NCBI RefSeq assembly: GCF_014898055.3
Contig: NW_023601322.1
Span: 72,134,740 to 72,198,739, forward strand
DNA: 64,000 nucleotides
Direction of reading: 5' to 3'
From: Talpa occidentalis
Taxonomy: Eukaryota > Chordata > Mammalia > Eulipotyphla > Talpidae
The notes under the pieces were generated by a model, which worked only from the letters and a program-made list of their open reading frames with translations, was not told the DNA's origin and did no database searches. Shown piece by piece: positions 1 to 8,080 of the stretch (positions are counted from its first letter, which is position 1; every line of letters begins with the position of its first letter). Position numbers and translations under genes: made by a program.

Positions 1-395
1 AAGAAAAGTTCAACACTAAATACAAAATATCAAATACAAGGTTGATTTTTAGTAGCTCACAGTATTGGCTATAGTGGAGGTATTTTAAGGTGAGGCAATG
101 TTAGGCATGGTTTCTAGAAGAAGAAGAAAATAGAGATGGTGTTGCCTTAAATATGTCAAAGGGAAGAAAGAGGGATAAACTATGACTCCTGGAAAAAAAA
201 AAAATAAGAGAAACAAAATACACCAAACCTCCCACCCCACTATCTATTCAAACAACATTTTACTATACTTACAGAAGAGGGCACTCTTGAAATAGGAATC
301 CTCTCCATAAAATGCTTAGGAATGGGGGGTAAGGGGCTCATAATAATTCTGTACTTAGCTACTATAAGAGAATAGATAATGTACGAATGAAAACA

Positions 396-512
396 TTTCA
401 GCTGATGAAAATCTCCCCCCAAGAAAATTAACCATAAAGCAGAAAATTATAAAGTAACAGTCAAAATGAAGTAGACATCAAAAACAAGCACTGATGATTT
501 AAAAACTAGAAT
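396..512 (+). repeat. Direct repeat, copy A (about 117 bp)
   Basis: This block starts at 'tttcagctgatgaaaatc' and runs through 'aaaaacaagcactgatgatt'. It recurs in the same orientation at 1191-1310 with roughly 80% identity by eye. The intervening 0.7 kb is L1-like. It could be an old local duplication, or two copies of the same L1 segment. Confidence 0.75.
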
Positions 513-599
513 TGCAAATGAATGCTAAGACAAATGAGAAACAAAAAAATCAGGAAAAAAATGCAATGAATGGACCATAATCAGGGGGGAAATGAAGGG

Positions 600-1130
600 A
601 AAGTCAAAAGTATCCTAGAAATGAATAGATTACCAGATGTCCAAGAGAAAATAGATTCAATGAAAATTTTAAAAGGACATTTGGAATAAAAGTAGTAAAA
701 CATAAAACAGAATGAAAATAAGTTTTAAAAAAAGGTAAAAGGATCAGGAAATGGTTGAGATGGAGGAAGGTAAAGAAGGTCCAACATATATATAGTTGGA
801 GTCTATAAGAAGAAAAATAAAACAATGTACAGAAATAATATTTAGAAACAAAACCCAAGGAAACTTTCTAAAAGTAAGAGAAATCCTAAATCAACTTATT
901 AAAGAAGCTCAATGTGTGCTTTTGAAAACAGATCTGGAATAATAACTGAGATGTATCCTAATAAAACTGTTAAGACTTAAATAAGGAAGAAAAAATCTTC
1001 AGAATCTCTAGACAAAAAGATGACCTTTTTATTCAGGTAATAAATTTAGATAGGCATCAGACTTCCCAAGAGCAACATAGAGACCAAGGCAAAAAATTAG
1101 AAGCATTTTCAAGACATTCCATAAAATGCT
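600..1130 (+). mobile_element. Decayed L1 (old L1M type), ORF1-region relic
   Basis: AT-rich sequence whose order of phrases resembles the ORF1 region of old mammalian L1 elements: a purine-rich coiled-coil-like stretch, a 'gaaggtccaacat' phrase near 777-790, an 'ggaaactttc' phrase near 860, and a 'ggcatcagacttccc' phrase near 1054. No reading frame is kept for more than a few dozen codons, so it is a dead copy. The assignment rests on recalled L1 consensus text. The subfamily is not resolved, and flanking DNA at 1-600 is probably part of the same element. Confidence 0.55.
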
Positions 1131-1190
1131 AGATATAATTATATGATATTTAATTATTTAATTATATTAAATATAAACATAGATAAAATA

Positions 1191-1310
1191 TTTCAGCTGA
1201 TGAAAAATCTCCCCCTGAGGTAATCAACCATAAAGCAGGAACATATAAAGAAACAGTTCACACTGAATTAAATATCAAAAACAAGCACTGATGATTTAAA
1301 AAGAAAACTA
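1191..1310 (+). repeat. Direct repeat, copy B (about 120 bp)
   Basis: Second copy of the block at 396-512, beginning 'tttcagctgatgaaaaat' and containing the same 'aaaaacaagcactgatgatt' phrase. Small indels and scattered substitutions separate the copies, so the duplication is not recent. Confidence 0.75.
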
Positions 1311-1510
1311 GACAGGACCAGAAGAATATAGAAACATCACAGGTTCTCACAGAGAGAAAGAATGTGACCTTAAAAATGGTACCAAAGGAGAGAGAGAAAG
1401 GGGAAAATGAAAAATGACCAGTGATTATTGTTCAGATAAAAGGTGTGAGCTAAAGGATACCATTAAAATCTGATAGGCCAGATAGTAAAAGCTTAAGAAA
1501 AGGGGATTAA

Positions 1511-1781
1511 GGGCCTCCCTGGTGGCACAGGTGGTTGAGCGCTGCACTGTGAAGTTGTCTGCAGCCTCTGCAGCATGGGTTTGATCCTGGCCAGCCGGCG
1601 AAAATCCCACATGGCGAAGCAGACCTCTCCTGCCTCGCCTGCTGCTCCCCTCAGCAGTGTATTTTGTCAGCCTGGCTGTTCTGTTCCCTGCTCTGTCTCC
1701 GGTGAATCCTCTCAACCTCCCACACATCTGGCCTGTACCCTGGTTCTTATATAAAAATAAATAAATCTTTCAAAAAAAAAA
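1511..1781 (+). mobile_element. tRNA-derived SINE, copy 1
   Basis: It starts 'gggcctccctggtggcac' and ends 'aaataaatcttt' plus an A-rich tail. It is flanked by a perfect 16-bp target-site duplication, aagaaaaggggattaa, at 1495-1510 and 1782-1797, so both ends are certain. The B box is degraded (ggtttgatcc at about 1578), so it is unlikely to be transcribed by Pol III now. The host DNA is old L1 sequence. Confidence 0.95.
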
Positions 1782-1797
1782 AAGAAAAGGGGATTAA

Positions 1798-2271
1798 TTG
1801 CATTATAAAAGGTAGAAATGTAAAGCCACCAGACCAAAAATATCAAAGGAAGTCTTAGTCAACAACGTAAAACATCAACAGAGAAAGACACTCAGTAAGC
1901 ACAGCGTGACACACACTGTCCTAGGCTAGCATCTCAGCACTTTACTAAGTGGGGAAGCACTAGAAGACATTCCCAGTGGAGCACAGAACTAGGAACAGAC
2001 ACCCACATGCCCACCAACACCATGCTGCAAGAATTAACTGATGCAGCTAGACAAGAAGAAACAACAAGAGACCTGCAAATTGGGAAAAGAAGGAGGAAAG
2101 CTAATCCTATTGCAGAGGACATGAGAGTATACCCAGAAAACCTAAAGACTATGATAAAACACAGAATTTTCAAAGCCTTTGATCTCAGAACTACTTTATA
2201 CTCTCAAAAATTATTAAGTACCTCAAAATGTTGTTTAGATGAGTTATATCTATTATCGTTCATTGGATTAG
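1798..2271 (+). mobile_element. Decayed L1 ORF2 reverse-transcriptase relic
   Basis: The short frame from 2007 contains a stretch reading QIGKRRRKANPIAEDMRVYPENLK (about 2077-2148). It corresponds in position and spacing to the L1 reverse-transcriptase active-site region, where the family normally has A-D-D followed by a hydrophobic and 'Y.EN'. The second catalytic-motif residue pair here is A-E-D, so the motif is mutated as well as truncated. Sequence before 2030 is less clearly L1. Confidence 0.55.
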
Positions 2272-2285
2272 AAAAACTGAGAAAA

Positions 2286-2593
2286 GGGCCTCCCCGGTGG
2301 CGCAGCAGTTGAGCGCTGGGTTGCGAAGCTGTCCGCAGCCTCTGCAGCGCAGGTTCGATCCCGGGCCGCCAGGGGAGGGTCCCACATGGCGCGCAGACCT
2401 CTCCTGCCGCCCGCTGCTCCCCTCAGCAGTGTGTTTCGGTCCTTCTGCCTGTTCTGCTCCCTGCTCTGGCTCTGGTGAGTTCTCTCACCCTCCCGCGCTT
2501 CTGACTGTACCCAGTGCTTGTATAAATAAATAAATACATCTTTAAAAAAAAAAAAAGAGTTCTGCAGCTTAGGTTTTAAAAAAATAAATAAAT
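2286..2593 (+). mobile_element. tRNA-derived SINE, copy 2, with a 3' extension
   Basis: This is one of the two best-preserved copies. CpGs survive and the B box is canonical (ggttcgatccc, 2352-2362). The SINE body ends in A13 at 2544-2556. It is followed by 21 bp of foreign sequence (2557-2577) and a second A-rich tail (2578-2593). The target-site duplication is aaaaactgagaaaa at 2272-2285 and aaaaacctgagaaaa at 2594-2608, one extra C, lying outside the extension. The insertion therefore includes the extra 3' segment. Confidence 0.9.
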
Positions 2594-2608
2594 AAAAACC
2601 TGAGAAAA

Positions 2609-2935
2609 ATGTTAAATGATTATCAATTATTAATTGATTTTAAAGTAACACTAATAAACATTTAACATCAGTAGTCTAATTTCTGAAAAAATAAATACTT
2701 CCAGAGAGAAGAATGACATTATTTTACATTTCTGCACATTTCTCTATTGCTGGGTTACGAGAAAAGAGCAGGATTTTCATATCTACTTCTCTATTCAATC
2801 TTTTATGACATCAAACATTATGTAGCCTCTGTAAAACTTCACCAAGTCTAAATTAAGTAAGTATTGCTATGAATATTACCTGTCCTTGTGAATTTGCCAA
2901 ATGGGTCACAGGAACCCCAAAGAGTACTCAGATCA
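2609..2935. other. AT-rich non-coding DNA, unassigned
   Basis: No repeat family or open frame recognised. It separates two L1 ORF2-derived blocks that would be close together in an intact L1, so it may be an insertion or highly diverged L1. Confidence 0.4.
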
Positions 2936-2939
2936 CACA

Positions 2940-3880
2940 ATGAGTGTCATGGAACTAACTCCAACAATAAAATAATTCATCAGGGTAGTAGGATATAAAA
3001 TGAACAGCAAAAGTTCCTAGCTTTCAGAGGCACAAATAATAACCAATTATGAGATGGAACTAAAGAGAAGACCCCACTTACGACAGCAACAGAAAAGATG
3101 ACATCCTTAGGGATAAACCTAAGAGGAAACATTGAAAACCTATACAAAGAAAACTGTCACCCGCTCTTAAAAAAAAATAGAGACAAATAGGAAAGACATG
3201 CCCTGTGCATCGTCATGATGTCACAACTTTGTTAAGATGTCAGTTCACCCTAAGTTAATTTATAAACTTATTATGACCCCAATAAAAGTTCTAAAGAGAG
3301 TTTTCTTCTGGAGTTGGGATAAGTTTATACTAAGGTTAATGTGGCAAAATTATTATGCAAGAATAGGTAGGAAAATTCTGAAAAGGAAGTGGTATGAGGA
3401 AGGAACTAGCCTGACCAGACATTTTTTAACATTACATAGCCTCTGTAATTATGACAGTGTGGTTATGGCACATAAACAGACAGACCTGTGGAATAGTCTA
3501 CAAAGTCAAGAAATTAAGCAAACTCCATGTGGAAATCTATATGATTGAGATGCTATCTCAAAGTCACTCAGGCAAAGATAGGTTTTATAAAAAATGGTAT
3601 TGCCACCACACCGCAAAAACATTTGGAAAAATATTGAACTAGATCCATTCCTCACATAGTATACAAAAATAAATTCTAAATGGGCCAGAGATTTAAGCAT
3701 AAAAAACTATATTATCCTAACACTAAAAGACAGCACGAGAGGATTTTTCTATTATCTGGGTATAGCAAAGTTTTGTAACTATGGATCCAAAGTCAGATGA
3801 AATCAAACAAAAATTTGATAATTTTGACTACAAAATATAGTTTTAAGTTTTGCATGGCCAAATATTCAGAACTTCATAAA
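2940..3880 (+). mobile_element. Decayed L1 ORF2, C-terminal part
   Basis: The order of phrases matches the part of L1 ORF2 downstream of the reverse-transcriptase core. 'gtaggatataaaatgaacag' (about 2990-3008) is followed by a frame at 3237-3548 with spaced landmarks: WSWDKFILRLMW, an RIGRKILKRK block, and AHKQTDLWN. L1 ORF2 has similar FIW, K..ILSKKN and H.NRHIDQWN landmarks there. The frame is broken before and after, so this is a pseudo-copy. Confidence 0.8.
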
Positions 3881-4560
3881 ACTGGGAGCAAATTTTTACA
3901 ACAGATAAAACACTGATATACCTTAAAAATATCCCCAAATATCCTATAGAAAAGTGAATAGGGATGTAAACAGACAGACATAAAAATACTTCTGAAACCT
4001 AATGGAAAAAGAAGCTTCAACTTTACATATAATCAGAGAAATGAAAATTAAGATTTCCTTGAGATACTATTTTTCACCCAGAAGATTTGCAAAAATTTTA
4101 AATTTTGATAATACACTTTGTTGACTTTATTGAATGCTCTAAAAAAGGAAGACAGCTATTTGAACACATTGTTGGTATAAGCGTACATTGCACAGTCGTA
4201 TGGAGAGGAACTGGGCAGTACTAACAAAACTGCATATTTATGTACCTTGCCCCCCCAATCCCTAAAGATATTCCTTCAGGAATATATATACCTCAAACAG
4301 CATGAATCACTATGGATAATACTGGAAACCCCACGCACTCTCAAACATAAGAAAATGGTTACACATGCATGTTCCACACAGACAAGGGAGTCACAGGCCA
4401 CAGTCAAAGAGAATAGGAAAGGTGTCTATCAACTGAGATGGGGTGATTTCTAGAACATATTATTATGAGGGAAAAGGCAAGATGCAAAAGAATATAGAGA
4501 ATGTTACCTTTTGTTTTTAAAAAAGCAAATAGGAAAACAAACCTTTTTTGATTTTTGCAA
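3881..4560 (+). mobile_element. Old L1 3' end (ORF2 tail and 3' UTR)
   Basis: Contains 'cagagaaatgaaaattaag' and 'gagatactatttttcaccc' (about 4035-4080), then 'gtgatttctagaacatatta', an order typical of L1M 3' ends. It continues the ORF2 relic upstream in the same orientation, so 2940-4560 is probably one element. Confidence 0.7.
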
Positions 4561-4763
4561 GAAAGAAAAACAAAGAAAAATAAACCTGAGGATAGGGGAA
4601 CAGACAGGGTGACAGGGATACGGGAAGTGGGGTGACTTCTCTGGGCGTGATTTTTGCACAGCCATGCCTTTCGGACGCTTATTCATATTCTGCATAATCA
4701 AAATAAGACTGACTCTTCAAAGAACGAGGGGAACAAAAAACTGAAATTGAAAGTGAACAGAAG

Positions 4764-4984
4764 TTACAAAACACAACAAAGCAAAAACAGACAATTATAA
4801 ACCAGAGACATCCTGCAGGGGAGGAGGAGGGAGAGGGATCAGAGGGAAGGAGGGAGGAGCACAGGGGACTGTGGTGATGGTGCGCGGGTACCTTGGGGAA
4901 GGAAATTCTATGGGGACTCAATCTGAGTACAAGCAAATATTGTCTTAAAAATGTAAAAAATGATAAATGTTAAAATTAAAAAAA
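4764..4984 (+). mobile_element. 5'-truncated L1 3'-UTR insertion
   Basis: A 221-bp insert ends in an A-rich tail (about 4976-4984) and is bounded by a perfect 13-bp target-site duplication, aagtgaacagaag, at 4751-4763 and 4985-4997. Its content (aaacacaacaaag, a G-rich purine tract, 'ggggactgtggtgatgg', 'aaatgttaaaattaaaa') parallels the 3' end of the younger L1 at 60.5-61.2 kb. This is a severely truncated L1 insertion into older DNA. Confidence 0.8.
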
Positions 4985-4997
4985 AAGTGAACAGAAG

Positions 4998-5395
4998 CAA
5001 ACGACCCAAACTTTAAGTCAAATAAATCTAATCATGAGCAAACATCAGAGAGACCAAACTGAGACCCATGCTAAAGGGATCAAGAAATAAGAACTAATCC
5101 CAGTAACATCTGAACCAAGGATGGTGACTGCAGGCCTTCGATCCAGAAGGAACAAAAGCCACTCACTCATCAGCAACTCTTATAATTAAGCTTGTTTTTC
5201 ACAGGGAGAGGAGCATGGCAGTTTTGAAACCATTTTCCATATATCCCCAGGCCTGAAGATTTGCGTAAATGCGTGATACTGTTAGAAGCCAAGGTTCCTA
5301 CTGTGGAAGAAGGGAGATTCAAATAGGGGGTGAGGGGAGGCAATGAAGAACCTGTGGCGATGGAAGGGGTTGAGGAAAACCTCAAGAAATCCTTG
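4998..5395. other. Non-coding DNA, unassigned
   Basis: Short unrelated open frames only; no recognisable repeat. Confidence 0.4.
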
Positions 5396-5428
5396 TACAT
5401 GTGTGTGTGTGTATATGTGTGTGTGAAA
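5396..5428. repeat. (TG)n microsatellite, interrupted
   Basis: Alternating TG/TA run immediately left of the inverted-repeat arm at 5514. TG-rich sequence continues in degraded form to about 5480. Confidence 0.9.
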
Positions 5429-5513
5429 ATGTGTATATTATTTCAAATATGTGTCATTTCAAATGTGTACATGTATGTGTATATTTCTATATTGCAATGC
5501 TTGACGTATGAGT

Positions 5514-5717
5514 GTGAATACAGATTCTAGATTTTAAGGGGTCTAGGAGCAATGGCTCAGGTAGCAGGAGGCCTAGATCTTATTGTTAAGCAGCATTCTC
5601 CACTGAAAGGAACCAGTTTCCCTTAGCGAGACGCTGGCTACAAGACTAGGGCAGGGAAGGTACAAGGTGACCCGGGAACATCTCTTGTTAGTTCCAGAAA
5701 GTAATTAACGATGCCAG
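5514..5717 (+). repeat. Inverted repeat, left arm (204 bp)
   Basis: The block from gtgaatacagatt to gatgccag reappears as its reverse complement at 7878-8080. By-eye alignment gives five substitutions and one single-base deletion (ccc to cc in the ggtgacccggg region), about 97% identity. Similarity stops sharply at both ends. The block itself is not a repeat family I recognise, and no third copy was seen in the window. Confidence 0.95.
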
Positions 5718-6330
5718 CTTTATGCTTCAAGTGACGATGGTAGCAGGTCAAAAGCACACAGGAGCTCATCTGGAAAGGGATCTCACTGGCTACAGCTGCA
5801 TCAAAATAAATAATAATAGCAACAGATTAGAACCCAGTGAGTAAAACAGGAATCTGTGAAACTGCACTGGTGAAGCACAGCAGAAGCAGCAGCAGGAGGA
5901 CACAGGAGGGAAGGAGGAGCAGAGTGGAAGGCAGAAGGAAGAAGGGAGAGAAAGCTCTTCATCAAAGAAGAATGCCCAGGATAAAAATGGAGAAAGTGGT
6001 GGAACTGGAAAAACTACCACTTTGTGACCAACTAAGTAAAGATTGGTTGGGACAAGAATCATTAATGGAAGCCCAATTGGGGGCCGATGGGAGGGCGAAA
6101 GAGGGGGAATTTGCATGAAAAGCAGGGTAATTGCAGGTCGAAGTATCACCCCACAGATCACTTAGTAGTTACCAGGGGAAAGAGTGACATACAGTGTAAG
6201 AACCAGACGTCAGAGCTAATACCGCCATGGGGGGCAACTGGAGAGCATGTGCCTGCCACGTAGCGTCCTGAACTAGCACCACAGACCAGCTGGGGGTACA
6301 GAGCTGGAATCATGAGGAAACCACTGCCAA
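5718..6330. other. Spacer of the inverted repeat, unassigned part
   Basis: Purine-rich (gcagcagcaggaggac and ggaagaaggg around 5880-5960). Open frames on both strands overlap (5837-6118 plus, 5790-6161 minus) and show no recognisable domain. It may be the upstream part of the L1-like element that follows. Confidence 0.35.
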
Positions 6331-7132
6331 AGCCAAACTGAGGCACATCCTGCTTTCTGACCTGCTCTCCAACATCACTGTCATGGACGACCAAGAAAGC
6401 CTGAAGGACTGATCAGATTGAAGGTTAGTTAAGGACACCTGACAGCCAAAGGCAGTGTGACTCTGGACTGGAAAGATCTGGGACATGGACTGTAGAACAG
6501 GACAAATCTAGGGTTAATACTAACCACACAATGACAAAACTCTTCCAGTTCTAACGGGGCCAAATCTTGATTTGGCAAAAATCCCCAATATTTCCTTCTC
6601 TGCAACATGTTGCCTTGGCTAACGAACAAGCAGGTGTTCCAAAGGGGGCAATTTTTTCTGCCCCAAGAATAGGCATGACTGAAACACCCTAGACCTTATG
6701 GTGTCTGCAGCTGGCCAGAGCACACCCATAGGGCCTCCTTGAGAAGCCTTGGCCAGCTGGACATTCCGATCAGGAGGTCTGGTCTCCTACTCACCCTCAG
6801 CCAGAATGGACATGCCCCCAAGGGCCAAAATGCAAAACTCTCCCCAACTGGAGTGCAATGACCTCTGTGGATCTGGCCGTCAGCCCAGGCCTTGGCAAGT
6901 CCCTGGGAGCACCCCTCCAAACCTGGCTGACCAACAGAAGTATCATCACCCCAGTGATTCATCCAGCATAAAAATGGCGGGGGTTAGGGGGAAGTTTTGG
7001 AATAGGAAATGAGTGATCTTTCATGTTTAGATGCATTTTTCTTCCTGGAGATTCATTCTGGATTATCGCATTGACACTACTCACATACTGAGAGTGGCTT
7101 TTGTGCAAAAAAAAAAAAAAAAAAAAAAAAAA
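6331..7132 (+). mobile_element. Old L1-like 3' end with A26 tail
   Basis: The segment 6380-6560 (gaccaagaaagcctgaagg, 'ggacacctgacagccaaagg', 'gtgactctggactgg') resembles a 3'-end module common to old mammalian L1M elements. The stretch ends in 26 consecutive A residues at 7107-7132. The A tail is well preserved compared with the body, so it may belong to a different, younger insertion or have been re-expanded. Confidence 0.45.
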
Positions 7133-7544
7133 CTCAAGAGAGCGCCTTTATTTTACGTTCTTAGAGATTCAGTTGGATTCGATCTGGCATCAGCTAGCCC
7201 ATGGGCCTATCAGGTCGTGCTGGCAGAAGACAGGGCAGGCCCAGTGAGGAGTCTGCATTTCCATGCTTTCCAGTTGCTGTAGCGGCTTGGGGGCTGCGCA
7301 ACGCTCTCCCCCACGGCCAGGTGAACACCAAATGTTTCCAGTTGGGCAGGCAGGGGTGAGGAGAGAGGAGGGGACATGAAAATTCAGGGAAATGGGACTG
7401 AAATCTATAACGATAGTTCTGTCATCTCTTGTAGTTCTTCCAAAAGTATTTGCTCCTCTGCTCTTGAATCTCACTTGAGGTCAAGATGCAATTTGGGTTC
7501 AAACTAATAATGAGGCTTTGATAGCAGAAGTCTGCTTGCAGGAG

Positions 7545-7610
7545 TCAAAGCAACACTCAGCTGCCTGGGCCAAGATCACACAGAGAAGAAAAGCAGAGCT
7601 GGGTTTATCT
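7545..7610 (-). mobile_element. MIR fragment
   Basis: 'gggccaagatcacacagaga' and 'agcagagctggg' match the reverse complement of the MIR core/3' region. Short and diverged. Confidence 0.45.
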
Positions 7611-7810
7611 CTGAGATGAGGGTGACCCAGAGCAGGGCCTCACACAAGGATTAACAGCAGTGGTTAACAGCAGTGACACTCCATGAACAGAGCAAATGTT
7701 TAGTGGCTGCTTGACAACAAGCGAACCTATTGCCTGTTTCGAAGTCCATTTTGTCTTCTCTTTCCTCTATAGGTAAACAACTGATAGACACAGAAGATTC
7801 CAGCATTTTA

Positions 7811-7842
7811 CAAAAAAAAACAAAAAACAAAAAACAAAAAAC
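7811..7842 (+). repeat. (CAAAAAA)n A-rich tract
   Basis: Regular caaaaaa units, probably an expanded poly(A) tail of a retroposed sequence that ended here. Confidence 0.85.
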
Positions 7843-7877
7843 CTGTCTTATCAGCCCCAGATCCAAAATGGGGCACA

Positions 7878-8080
7878 CTGGCATCATTAATTACTTTCTG
7901 GCACTAACAAGAGATGTTCCCGGTCACCTTGTACCTTCCCTGCCCTAGTCTTGTAGCCAGCGTCTCGCTAAGGGAAACTGGTTCCTTTCAGTGGAGAATG
8001 CTGCTTAACAGTAAGATCTAGGCCTCCTGCTACCTGAGCCATTGCTCCTAGACCCCTTAAAATCTAGGATCTGTACTCAC
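7878..8080 (-). repeat. Inverted repeat, right arm (203 bp)
   Basis: Reverse complement of 5514-5717. The spacer between arms is about 2.16 kb and contains an old L1-like 3' end. The inner boundary lies 35 bp downstream of the A-rich (CAAAAAA)n tract at 7811-7842. Confidence 0.95.

Noticed and set aside
3237..3548. 103-codon frame as a possible functional gene
   Set aside because: It is a fragment of L1 ORF2 with the frame broken on both sides.
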